Positions 16,188 to 24,675 of a stretch of DNA of 60,459 nt are shown here, one piece after another; position 1 is the first letter of the stretch; every line of letters starts with the position of its first letter. The stretch lies in contig NZ_JAPYPG010000012.1 in assembly GCF_029937755.1 (NCBI RefSeq), positions 1-60,459 on the forward strand. The letters are read 5' to 3'. The translations under genes and the position numbers were made by a program. The stretch comes from Henriciella sp. GTDB taxonomy: Bacteria > Pseudomonadota > Alphaproteobacteria > Caulobacterales > Hyphomonadaceae. A model generated the notes under the pieces. That model did no database searches and was not told the origin of the DNA. It was given only the letters and a program-made list of their open reading frames with translations.

Positions 16188-17332
16188 ACAGGTTCGAGGA
16201 CATTCGCCGCGAAGTCGCAAAACTTTGCGCTGCATTTCCAGGAGCCTATTGGCGTGAATGTGACCGCGCCAGGGCCTATCCGACAGACTTTGTTAATGCT
16301 CTCGCTAGCGGCGGATATCTCGCGGCGCTAATTCCTGAGGCCTATGGCGGGGCAGGTCTGCCCCTCATGGCAGCCACAGCCATACTTGAAGAAATCCATC
16401 TGCAGGGCTGCAACGCGGCCGCCTGCCATGCGCAGATGTACACGATGGGAACGCTACTGAGACACGGCAGCGATGCCCAGAAAGAGGCCTATCTGCCAGC
16501 GATTGCATCAGGTGATCTGCGGTTGCAGGCCTTTGGTGTGACTGAGCCAACCAGCGGCACCGATACACTTTCACTCAAGACGGTCGCGACCAGAGTGGAT
16601 GGCGGATATCGAATAAATGGTCAGAAGATCTGGACGAGCCGTGCTGAACACTCGGACCTCATGATTCTTCTCGCGCGCACGACGCCGCGCGAGCATGCGA
16701 CATCTCGCACACATGGCCTGTCGGTATTCCTGATCGACCTGCGCGATGCGCGCCGTCAGGGACTGTCGATACGGCCCATCGAAACACTGATGAACCACTC
16801 AACGACTGAAGTCTTCTTCGACGATGTGTTCGTGCCGGAGTCGGCACTTATTGGCGAGGAAGGAAAGGGACTGAAATACATCCTGTCGGGAATGAACGCC
16901 GAACGCATCCTGATCGCTTCGGAATGTATCGGCGATGCCAAATGGTTTATTCAGAAGGCGTCGTCCTATGCGCGAGACCGACAGGTCTTTTCACGGCCGA
17001 TCGGGCAAAATCAGGGCGTGCAATTTCCCATCGCAAGGGCTTACGCCAATATGAGGGCTGCAGAGCTCATGGTCCGAGACGCGGCTGCGGCGTATGATGA
17101 GGGGCATTTCGGTGGTGCCGAAGCCAATATGGCCAAACTACTTGCCGCCGATGCCAGCTGGGAAGCGGCGAACATGTGTATCCAGACTTATGGCGGGTTT
17201 GGGTTCGCTGCCGAGTATGACATCGAAAGAAAGTTCCGCGAGACACGCCTGTATCAGGTGGCTCCCGTTTCGACGAACCTGATCCTGTCCTATCTCGCCG
17301 AACACGTGCTGGACTTGCCGAGGTCTTACTGA
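16184..17332 (+). CDS. Acyl-CoA dehydrogenase (TTG start)
   Basis: A 382-residue acyl-CoA dehydrogenase. TTG 16184 is preferred: it overlaps the previous stop as TTGA, follows GGAGAGCGCAGG, and gives the normal N-terminus; the upstream in-frame ATG at 16139 lies inside the previous gene. Motifs are TEPTSGTDT (120-128), INGQKIWTS, the probable catalytic Glu240 in MNAERILIA, and the C-terminal QTYGGFGF. The usual YEG/YGG signature near the end is replaced by YQVAPVSTN. The short N-terminal domain and this tail point to a branched or unusual acyl substrate. The next gene starts one base after the stop. Confidence 0.92.
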   Translation: MNRFEDIRREVAKLCAAFPGAYWRECDRARAYPTDFVNALASGGYLAALIPEAYGGAGLPLMAATAILEEIHLQGCNAAACHAQMYTMGTLLRHGSDAQKEAYLPAIASGDLRLQAFGVTEPTSGTDTLSLKTVATRVDGGYRINGQKIWTSRAEHSDLMILLARTTPREHATSRTHGLSVFLIDLRDARRQGLSIRPIETLMNHSTTEVFFDDVFVPESALIGEEGKGLKYILSGMNAERILIASECIGDAKWFIQKASSYARDRQVFSRPIGQNQGVQFPIARAYANMRAAELMVRDAAAAYDEGHFGGAEANMAKLLAADASWEAANMCIQTYGGFGFAAEYDIERKFRETRLYQVAPVSTNLILSYLAEHVLDLPRSY

Positions 17333-17333
17333 C

Positions 17334-18176
17334 ATGGAATTCGATGAATGGATCGGCCGCACGCATGAAGCCGAAGACGTGCTGACTGCAGGACTGCTTG
17401 CCCGCTATCGCGCCACGATCGGCTGCAATCAACAATCCGCAACTGCGCCACCAGGCATTCACTGGTGCCTGTGTTTACCAGATACGCCGATCGATGAGCT
17501 TGGCGCCGATGGCCATCCGAGAAAGGGCGGTTTCCTGCCGCCAGTCCCATTTCCGCGGCGCATGTGGGCGTCGAGCCGCGTCAAATTCCTTCGCCCGCTC
17601 AGCGTCGGTGACCGGGTGCACCGCCGCAGCACGATAAAATCCCTCACACCCAAAACGGGTGCAAGCGGCAATATGGTTTTCCTGGAGGTCGAGCATGTTA
17701 CCCGGGTGAACGAGACGGTGGCCGTCGAAGAAATCCAGACACTCGTTTATCGGGACGTCGCGACGACTGCGGCCGTGCTTCCAGTGGAGAGCGAGCTTGC
17801 AAGCCGGGACGGTGTTGAGCGGGACACCATTGTTCCGACGGCGCCGTTGTTGTTCAGGTATTCAGCGCTGACCTTCAATACGCATCGGATCCACTATGAC
17901 TCCGATTATGCGCAATCGGAAGAAGGTTATCCGAGACCCGTTGTTCAGGGACCATTAATGGCAAGCTTGCTGCTGCACTTTGCATCGAAACGACTGAACG
18001 GCGCCCGGATCAGAAAGTTTGCGTTTCGCGGAAAGTCGCCGGCTTATTGCGGGCAGCCACTTCTCCTCGAATTCCGGCCTGACGAGGGGCAGGGGATGGC
18101 GCTCGAAATCCTCGGTCCGGATGGCAACGTCGTGATGACAGGATCTCTGTTGACAGCTGACCTTGGAGCCGGATGA
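17334..18176 (+). CDS. FAS1-type/mesaconyl-CoA hydratase-like hot-dog dehydratase
   Basis: A 280-residue double hot-dog protein. The N-terminal half resembles the FAS1-like dehydratase region (GGFLPPVPFPRRMWASS then FLRPLSVGDRV). The C-terminal half is MaoC-like with FNTHRIHYD and PVVQGPLMASLL, carrying the Asp/His pair of (R)-hydratases. Members include mesaconyl-C4-CoA hydratase and HTD2-like enzymes. Being translationally linked to the dehydrogenase and close to the CaiB/BaiF transferase, it probably hydrates the enoyl-CoA these genes make. Bases 18177-18494 downstream hold no clear gene. Confidence 0.87.
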   Translation: MEFDEWIGRTHEAEDVLTAGLLARYRATIGCNQQSATAPPGIHWCLCLPDTPIDELGADGHPRKGGFLPPVPFPRRMWASSRVKFLRPLSVGDRVHRRSTIKSLTPKTGASGNMVFLEVEHVTRVNETVAVEEIQTLVYRDVATTAAVLPVESELASRDGVERDTIVPTAPLLFRYSALTFNTHRIHYDSDYAQSEEGYPRPVVQGPLMASLLLHFASKRLNGARIRKFAFRGKSPAYCGQPLLLEFRPDEGQGMALEILGPDGNVVMTGSLLTADLGAG

Positions 18177-18494
18177 CAACGGAGGTGGGATCTAGCGGTT
18201 TGCGTTTGACGAAAACACGATGGTCGGAACTGATCGCAGGCGCGTAAGCTTCTGAACACTCCGGCAGGTTGGGGCGAGTCTGCATTTTTGCGCTCGCTGC
18301 TGCGACCTCGGCTGAGGCCAGTCCGCACGCAAGCGGGTGCGCCGTGCCGGTTCGCATATGCCTTAAGGATGCAGGAAATTCCTCCATCAACGGGCTTCCT
18401 GATCTTGACATCGGGAGGACCTGAAAAGATTAACGGCGGTAATCAAAGGGCCGCCACTGCAAATTTCCGAGTGGCCAGAAGGGAATATCGCGTC

Positions 18495-19694
18495 ATGCCA
18501 GCACAAAAAGGATCACGAGCGCTCATCGCAGGGGTCGGCATGATCCCATTTATGAAACCGGGTGCATCCGAGGATTTTGATGTAATGGGCGCGAAGGCGG
18601 CATCCGATGCGCTCAAAGATGCTGGGATCAATATCTCCGATGTCCAGCAGGCCTATGTCGGGTATGTCTATGGCGATTCTACGTGTGGTCAGAAAGCCAT
18701 TTACCGGCTCGGCAAGATGGGCATGCCCATTATAAATGTGAATAATAACTGCTCGACAGGGTCGACCGCGCTCTTTCTCGCGCGACAGGCTGTCGAAAGT
18801 GGTGCTGCCGATTGTGTTCTGGCCCTCGGCTTCGAGCAAATGAAGCCCGGCGCACTTGGAACGTATTTTGACGACCGGCCAAGTCCGTTCGACGACTTTA
18901 ACGAGCTTTGTAATGAGCTGATGGGGCCTTCCGATGTGCCATCAGCGTTGCGTTGTTTCGGTGGGGCAGGTCAAAGTCATATGGAAAAATATGGCACGAC
19001 GCTGGAAGACTTTGCCAAGGTCCGGGCAAAGGCCAGCCGTCACGCCGCCAAAAATCCTCTGGCGCTGCTTCGGACTGAAATGACAAGTGATGACGTTCTG
19101 GCCTCAACGGAATTCTGGCCAGGTGTAATGACCAAACTCATGGCCTGCCCGCCGACATGCGGCGCGGCTGCGGCGCTGGTCGTGTCTGAATCTTATGCGC
19201 GGAAACATGGGTTGTCGGCCAATGTGGCTATTGCCGCTCAGGCAATGACAACTGACACCCCCGAAACGTTTGCTGGCCTCGATATGATGCTGGTCGCAGG
19301 GTACGGTATGACCCGCGACGCAAGCCGCCAAGTCTACAACGCGGCGGGTATCGGGCCTGAGGATGTCGATGTTGTGGAGCTGCATGACTGTTTCGCCCAC
19401 AATGAGCTAATCACCTATGAAGGTCTTGGCCTTTGCGGTGAGGGGGAGGCGCAGAAGTTCATTGCTGATGGCGACAACACCTATGGCGGCCGATTTGTGA
19501 CAAATCCGTCTGGTGGTCTTCTGTCGAAGGGGCATCCCCTCGGTGCGACCGGTCTCGCACAGTGCTACGAGCTGACGCATCAATTGCGTGGGACGGCTGA
19601 TGCCCGCCAGGTCGAGGGCGCCGAGATCGCGCTCCAGCATAATATCGGACTCGGCGGCGCGTGTGTTGTGACGCTCTATCAGAAGACCGGATAG
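18495..19694 (+). CDS. Thiolase, SCP-x/lipid-transfer type
   Basis: A 399-residue SCP-x-type thiolase. ATG 18495 (MPAQKGSRALIAGVGMIPF) gives the normal family start and is preceded by AGAAGGGA; the in-frame extension back to 18288 has no family resemblance. The nucleophile is Cys86 (NNNCSTGSTAL). The other active-site loops are VELHDCFAHNEL and SKGHPLGATGL. It presumably cleaves 3-oxoacyl-CoAs with bulky or methyl-branched chains, ending a beta-oxidation round for the pathway encoded upstream. Confidence 0.92.
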   Translation: MPAQKGSRALIAGVGMIPFMKPGASEDFDVMGAKAASDALKDAGINISDVQQAYVGYVYGDSTCGQKAIYRLGKMGMPIINVNNNCSTGSTALFLARQAVESGAADCVLALGFEQMKPGALGTYFDDRPSPFDDFNELCNELMGPSDVPSALRCFGGAGQSHMEKYGTTLEDFAKVRAKASRHAAKNPLALLRTEMTSDDVLASTEFWPGVMTKLMACPPTCGAAAALVVSESYARKHGLSANVAIAAQAMTTDTPETFAGLDMMLVAGYGMTRDASRQVYNAAGIGPEDVDVVELHDCFAHNELITYEGLGLCGEGEAQKFIADGDNTYGGRFVTNPSGGLLSKGHPLGATGLAQCYELTHQLRGTADARQVEGAEIALQHNIGLGGACVVTLYQKTG

Positions 19695-19780
19695 GACCGG
19701 TCGGCTGGAAGCGGCCCGAAACGGTGAGCTCAACGCAATTTTTGGCTTGTTTTCAGACCCAGCTTCCCAGCCAATTCAGG

Positions 19781-19809
19781 TTGACACCGTTTTTGCCCGC
19801 AAATAAATA
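19781..19809 (+). promoter_or_regulatory. Predicted sigma-70-type promoter for the acyl-CoA dehydrogenase gene at 20033
   Basis: TTGACA (19781-19786), a 17-base spacer and TAAATA (19804-19809) form a near-consensus promoter in the 338-bp gap after the thiolase gene. It implies a leader of about 215 nt before ATG 20033. The rest of this gap (19695-20032) shows nothing else. Confidence 0.55.
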
Positions 19810-20032
19810 AACAGCGTTAAATGAATAGTTCTTGCTGCAGTATCTGTATGGAAGCCCGCACCAAGTCCGAGGATTTGGGTGACCAATAAAGATGCCGATG
19901 CATAAGCTTGTCATGTTCCGCGCGCTAACCGTTACGCCAACAATCGTCCTTTTTTCTCCGGACGCTTCCTGTCGAATGGGTTTCCGGTCTTGCTCACGGC
20001 AAGATCGTTCACACTAACCGAAAGACTGTCTC

Positions 20033-21184
20033 ATGATTCCACGCACACTTTTTTCGGAGGAGCACGTTTTGTTCCGCGATGCCGTCCGGAAGTTTGCCGA
20101 CAAGGACGTGCGCCCCGACCTGCAGGAGTGGGAAGAGCGTGAGGATACGGGGACGGACATCTGGAAAAAGTGCGGTGAAGCCGGGTTTCTTTGCGCGACA
20201 GTAGATGACGCCTATGGCGGCGCAGGGGCAGACAAGCTCTATTCCATGATCCTACTGGAAGAATTGGGGCCTCTGGGCGGGCTTGGTCTGTCACTGGCGA
20301 TGCACTCTGACATCGTGGCACGGTATATTCAGTCATACGGCTCTGAGTATCTCAAAACCAAATACCTGCCGAAAATGGTCTCTGGCGAAATGATTGGCGC
20401 CTTGGCGATGAGCGAGCCGAGTGCGGGGTCGGACGTGAAGACCGTCAAGACACGCGCTGAGCGCAAGGGAGATCACTGGGTGCTGAACGGCTCCAAGATA
20501 TTCATATCGAATGGCTATCACAGTGGTCTCGTCGTCGTTGTTGCCCAGACCGACAAATCGCTCGGCGCAAAGGGGATCAGCCTCTTTGTCGTGGACCGTG
20601 ACATGCCGGGCTTTGAAAAGGGCAAAAAGCTCAAAAAGGTCGGCCTGCGGGCGCAGGATACAGCGGAGCTGTTCTTCAATGATGTGATCGTGCCGGCGGA
20701 AAATCTTCTCGGAGAAGAGAATAAGGGCTTTATTCACTGCATGCAGGACTTGCCGTGGGAGCGGTTGCAGATTGCCATCATGGCAGTCGCCTGTGCGGAA
20801 TACGCGCTCGAGCTGACGAAGTCCTATGTGACGGATCGCAAGCTGTTTGGCCAGCGTGTCAGCGATTTCCAGAATACACGGTTCCGACTTGCGGAACTGG
20901 CGTCCGAAATTCAGATCGGGCGTGTTTTCGTCGACCGATGCATGGAGCTGGAGCTGAAGGGAAAGCTTTCCAGCAATGAGGCGTCAATGGCCAAGTACTG
21001 GTGCACCGATCTTCAAGGCCGCGTCGTGGACGAGTGCGTCCAGTTGCATGGGGGGTACGGCTTCATGCACGAATATGAAATTTCACGCGCATGGACCGAT
21101 GCCCGGGCGCAACGAATCTATGGCGGCACGAATGAAGTCATGAAGGAAATGATTGCGAACTCGATACTGGGCAAAGCGAAATAG
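20033..21184 (+). CDS. Acyl-CoA dehydrogenase (long-chain type)
   Basis: A 383-residue acyl-CoA dehydrogenase closest in motif pattern to long-chain enzymes: SEPSAGSDVKT (127-137), LNGSKIFISN, the C-terminal RIYGGTNEVMKEMI with Gly at the YEG position, and the probable catalytic Glu243 in LPWERLQIA. ATG 20033 has only a weak ribosome site. It stands alone behind its own predicted promoter, pointing right, opposite to the convergent operon that ends at 21300. Presumed electron acceptor is ETF. Confidence 0.93.
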   Translation: MIPRTLFSEEHVLFRDAVRKFADKDVRPDLQEWEEREDTGTDIWKKCGEAGFLCATVDDAYGGAGADKLYSMILLEELGPLGGLGLSLAMHSDIVARYIQSYGSEYLKTKYLPKMVSGEMIGALAMSEPSAGSDVKTVKTRAERKGDHWVLNGSKIFISNGYHSGLVVVVAQTDKSLGAKGISLFVVDRDMPGFEKGKKLKKVGLRAQDTAELFFNDVIVPAENLLGEENKGFIHCMQDLPWERLQIAIMAVACAEYALELTKSYVTDRKLFGQRVSDFQNTRFRLAELASEIQIGRVFVDRCMELELKGKLSSNEASMAKYWCTDLQGRVVDECVQLHGGYGFMHEYEISRAWTDARAQRIYGGTNEVMKEMIANSILGKAK

Positions 21185-21299
21185 CTTCATCGAGCCCGCT
21201 GAAACGCCTGGAGCCGAAATTGTTCAATGGCGAATTCGTCAACTCGTAATTAAGACGGTTCTGAGCGCTGCTCGGCGACCTTGTCACGCAAGGTGAAAG

Positions 21300-22145
21300 T
21301 CAGTCTTGTGCGACATGGAAAAGAACTGTCGCCTGGGAGATCGGCTTGATCTGTCCATCTTGTCTCGCTGTAGCGCGGATACGTATTGTTGACCGGCCGT
21401 CTGAGATCACTTCGGCTTCAAACTTGAGCGGTTTGGTCGCCAGCGCGACGCGGAGATAGTCAATCGAGGAACTTGCCATTTTGACCAGCGGGCTGCGGTG
21501 ATCTTCTGCCAGTGTCAAGGCAGCTGTGGTCAGCCCGGCAGCGACGATACCGCCATGATAGGCAGGAACCGCGCGTGCGCCGATCGTGCGCTCCAAAGGA
21601 GAGATACTGAAAGGGCGGCTGAGGTGTCGTCGGGGAGGCAAACCCGCAAAGCTGGCGAAAGACTCTATTCCTCGCAGGTCAACCGGGTTTTCCAGAGGGC
21701 GAGGCAGATCCATAGCGCCGCCGCCTGGCCATGCCCCGACCATAAAGCGCGTACTTATATGTCCGATGGGACAACTGGCATCCCCTTGGTCGAGCAAGGC
21801 TGTGACGAAGGCTAGTCTGGAGGTAATCTCGGCGCGGCCCACCCTGAGGAAGACTTCCCCGGCCATTGTGGGGCGCAACTTGTCATAAGTCAGGCTGACG
21901 GTCGCCAGTGGAGAATGCTTTTCGAGAGCCGCTTGTATTGTAAGACCGGCACAATGATCTGCGATGGCGACAATCGCCCGCTCGTCGATATGTCCGGCAT
22001 TGTCCTCAGCCAAAGAAGCAATCGTTGCGGGGATCCGTACCACTGCACCGTTTATGTCCAGTTTCTCGACAGTTATGCCCAGGTAGCGCATCAGATCAGA
22101 ATCGGCGTGTCCCGGGGCGACCCTCCGCAAAAGATCAGATGTCAT
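21300..22145 (-). CDS. Acyl-CoA thioesterase, tandem hot-dog (PaaI-like)
   Basis: A 281-residue protein with two hot-dog domains. The first, about residues 20-140, contains HIDERAIVAIADHCAGLT, resembling PaaI thioesterases. The second, about 170-280, contains YHGGIVAAGLTTAAL. It presumably hydrolyses a CoA thioester, either to recover CoA or to release a dead-end product. Its start overlaps the upstream kinase gene by four bases (ATGA), making it the last gene of the leftward operon that begins near 27222. Confidence 0.82.
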   Translation of the reverse strand: MTSDLLRRVAPGHADSDLMRYLGITVEKLDINGAVVRIPATIASLAEDNAGHIDERAIVAIADHCAGLTIQAALEKHSPLATVSLTYDKLRPTMAGEVFLRVGRAEITSRLAFVTALLDQGDASCPIGHISTRFMVGAWPGGGAMDLPRPLENPVDLRGIESFASFAGLPPRRHLSRPFSISPLERTIGARAVPAYHGGIVAAGLTTAALTLAEDHRSPLVKMASSSIDYLRVALATKPLKFEAEVISDGRSTIRIRATARQDGQIKPISQATVLFHVAQD

Positions 22146-23191
22146 TGCATACCTGCCAGTCGTGTTTCATCCCAGGCGAGGTTAACATAAATATCCAAGG
22201 CCGAAGCAACTTCGTGTGCCTTGGCAGATGATGCGGTGCCGCGCAGGGCACGTCCCTTAATGCCATGAATGATCGCAGCGAACCTGAAAAGGTTGAATGC
22301 GATATGGAACTGGAGGTCGGGAATGGATGTCCTGCCGGTGCGTTCGCAATAGGCGAGAATATAATCCGTTTCGGACGGAAGATTGAGCGCGCTCAGATTC
22401 AATCCCTTGAGACCACCTCCCTGAATACCAGACGGAACGCGATACATCATCAGGTGAAAGGCAAAGTCAGTCACCGGGTCGCCGATGGTCGAGAGCTCCC
22501 AATCCAACACGGCGGCAACCTCCGGCCTATCATGCTTGAACATCAGATTATTGATGCGGAAGTCGCCATGAACAATGGATACGCCCGTGCTGTCAGGCGT
22601 GTTCGCGGCCAACCAGTCAGCCATCCTGTCCATGCGCTCTATACGTCCGGCCCGTTCATCGGCTCGATACTGTCTGCTCCAGCGATGGATTTGCCGAGAC
22701 AAGTAATTTTCCGCCCGACCGAAATCGTTCAGGCCCACCGCTGCCGGATCGACATTGTGCAAGTCCGCGAGTGTGCGGTTCATGGCGTCAAAATATTTCG
22801 GCCTGTTTTCGGGTCTGACGTCCGGCAGGTCAGGTTGCCACAGAATGTCGCCGTCCACGAAATCCATAACGTAGAAGTTGCGACCGATAATGGCCGGGTC
22901 TTCGCAGAGTATTCGAACTTTGGGCACTGGAACGATCTGACCATCGAGAGCGTGCATTGCGCGATATTCCCGATCAACGGCGTGCGCACCGCCTACAATT
23001 TCCCCCGGGGGCTGGGATCTCAAGACATATTTTCGGCGAGGTGTCCGCAGGAGATAGGTTGGGTTGGACTGGCCGCCCTCAAATTTTTTTATCGTGAGTG
23101 GACCTTGAAACCCGTGAAGTGCACGTTCAAGCCATACCTGCAAATGGGTCGCGTCGATCGAGTCATCTTTTTCCTTGGGGTCGTCAGACAT
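22142..23191 (-). CDS. APH-family phosphotransferase (ACAD10/11-like kinase)
   Basis: A 349-residue protein-kinase-like phosphotransferase. It has an N-terminal lobe with GGQSNPTYLL, the catalytic HGDFRINNLMF and the metal-binding VLDWELSTIGDP. In catabolic clusters this group resembles the kinase domain of ACAD10/11 and LvaA, which phosphorylate 4-hydroxyacyl-CoAs, and not antibiotic resistance enzymes. It overlaps both neighbours (8 bp with the DUF7064-like gene, 4 bp with the thioesterase), so the three are one unit. It is a second kinase in the same operon; substrate specificity is unknown. Confidence 0.87.
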   Translation of the reverse strand: MSDDPKEKDDSIDATHLQVWLERALHGFQGPLTIKKFEGGQSNPTYLLRTPRRKYVLRSQPPGEIVGGAHAVDREYRAMHALDGQIVPVPKVRILCEDPAIIGRNFYVMDFVDGDILWQPDLPDVRPENRPKYFDAMNRTLADLHNVDPAAVGLNDFGRAENYLSRQIHRWSRQYRADERAGRIERMDRMADWLAANTPDSTGVSIVHGDFRINNLMFKHDRPEVAAVLDWELSTIGDPVTDFAFHLMMYRVPSGIQGGGLKGLNLSALNLPSETDYILAYCERTGRTSIPDLQFHIAFNLFRFAAIIHGIKGRALRGTASSAKAHEVASALDIYVNLAWDETRLAGMQ

Positions 23192-24227
23192 CTAAAGAAT
23201 ACGTGGTCAGGGAAATTGGACGGTCACCGACCATAAGGTCGAGGAATTCGGACATGCCGGTTGTCTGACGACCCTCGCACTTGAACTGCGTCATCGCCTT
23301 GATGATGCGCACGCGAGTTTCCGTGCCATCTTCTGCAATACGCCGGTGCTGTAGTGGAATTGCGGTCACGACCTCCCCTGAGACTGTTGTCGTCCCCTCC
23401 GCGGTCTCGAGGTCGAGCATTATGGACCGTTGAACGAACTCGTCATCATAGGTGACGTTGAGCCTCGCATCGGTCAAAGGGATCAGGCGCTCACCGCGCC
23501 AGATATGCCCGACGACCTCAGGCTGCTGGTCGGGGCGACCCATGAGCGCCAGAAGCACACCGAAATCCGGTCCGAATGTGATCGGCAGCCATTTGTGCCA
23601 ATAGAGGTTACCCCAGTGCCGCGGTCCCCAGGACTTGTCGCGAAACCCGTGACCGTCGAACGGATATATTTCACCGTCGATACGCATCTCACCGGTTACT
23701 GAGAGATGTTGCTCCATATGTCCGCGGTATGCAGCCAGTTCAGGATCGAGCTGCCAGGGTGAGCCGTCTCGATTGACGATTTCGCCGCCATGCATCGGGG
23801 AAACGCCGCTCAGCGTGAAGCGCATGGAGGCGTCCGCACGCGGGCTTTGCTTGAAGGCTTCCCGGGCGTTTTGCAGATCCATCGGGTCGTCCAGCAGGAT
23901 GACCGGGCCCTCATACGAGACTTCCAGTGTCTTGAACGGTTCAGCGACCTGAACTCGTAACCCGCCCGCATTGAGCTCACTATTGTCCTGAATTTCAGGT
24001 CTGACGAACCAGAATGCGACCCGGCCATCAGGCAGGTACATGCACACCGAGACTTCGGCATGGCCTTCGTTGGGACGATTGCCAATGCGCAGCCACGCGC
24101 CAAGAGACGTTCGGCTATCGAACATGTCGATATAGACGCTTTCATTATAGTTCGATGCTGCTTCTGGCTCGTGAAGGAAGTCATCCTTCGGATCGAGCTT
24201 CACTACCATTCCTTCTGGCACGATCAT
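23184..24227 (-). CDS. DUF7064/DUF7065-like (CrtC/AttH lipocalin-type) protein
   Basis: 347 residues from ATG 24227, which has AGGAGA five bases upstream; an in-frame ATG at 24326 overlaps the previous gene and has no such site. The protein is beta-rich. It contains the signature FDGHGFRDKSWGPRHWGN (about residues 190-207), which I associate with the DUF7064 family and with hydroxyneurosporene/carotenoid hydratase-like lipocalin folds. It lies between two kinase genes in an acyl-CoA operon, so it may bind, hydrate or modify a hydrophobic acyl or terpenoid substrate. No enzymatic role is established. Confidence 0.72.
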   Translation of the reverse strand: MIVPEGMVVKLDPKDDFLHEPEAASNYNESVYIDMFDSRTSLGAWLRIGNRPNEGHAEVSVCMYLPDGRVAFWFVRPEIQDNSELNAGGLRVQVAEPFKTLEVSYEGPVILLDDPMDLQNAREAFKQSPRADASMRFTLSGVSPMHGGEIVNRDGSPWQLDPELAAYRGHMEQHLSVTGEMRIDGEIYPFDGHGFRDKSWGPRHWGNLYWHKWLPITFGPDFGVLLALMGRPDQQPEVVGHIWRGERLIPLTDARLNVTYDDEFVQRSIMLDLETAEGTTTVSGEVVTAIPLQHRRIAEDGTETRVRIIKAMTQFKCEGRQTTGMSEFLDLMVGDRPISLTTYSLDV

Positions 24228-24303
24228 GGCAGTCTCCTGATTCTCGATATATTGAACGGGTGATTGCGTGGGTTCTGTCCCCGGGTCGGGAACAAACAGC
24301 CAA

Positions 24304-24675
24304 TCAGATGCCCCGTTCGCGCCCATAGGCTTCGTAAGTCGGTTGCTCTATTGCAAGGCGATCAAGGGTCGTGGCGCTCAGGTGAGCCATCAGATCCTGC
24401 GAATTTTCGTTTAGTTCGCCGCGATTGATGCGGCGGCAGAGCTCGGCGTTCAGCTCGTCAATGTTGCCCTCGACGCCGAGCAATTGACGAAGCCTGGCAT
24501 GTTCGCCCAACGCCGCTTCGTCTCCAGATACTGTCTCGCGCGCCAGACTATCGAGAAGATTGCTGGCGACCAGAGTAAGAAAGGCGTGCCGTCCATCCAG
24601 TTCGGGACGCAGTTCCTCTTTCAGATAGTGCGAGACGACGCCGATCAGCTCAGAGATTTTGGAACGGTTATTCAT
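24304..24675 (-). CDS. DUF6285 family protein (possible LvaB-like kinase partner)
   Basis: A 123-residue, mostly helical protein (ELIGVVSHYLKEELRPELDG near the start, ELNAELCRRINRGE in the middle). DUF6285 proteins occur beside APH-type kinases. Here the start overlaps the kinase gene by eight bases. In the Pseudomonas levulinate (lva) operon, a similarly small protein, LvaB, works with the kinase LvaA on 4-hydroxyvaleryl-CoA. The equivalence proposed here rests on size, fold guess and gene order. Confidence 0.72.
   Translation of the reverse strand: MNNRSKISELIGVVSHYLKEELRPELDGRHAFLTLVASNLLDSLARETVSGDEAALGEHARLRQLLGVEGNIDELNAELCRRINRGELNENSQDLMAHLSATTLDRLAIEQPTYEAYGRERGI

Noticed and set aside
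22265..23236. A 323-codon open frame on the plus strand.
   Set aside because: It lies opposite the APH kinase gene, which has clear motifs; the plus-strand translation resembles nothing and is a by-product of codon bias.
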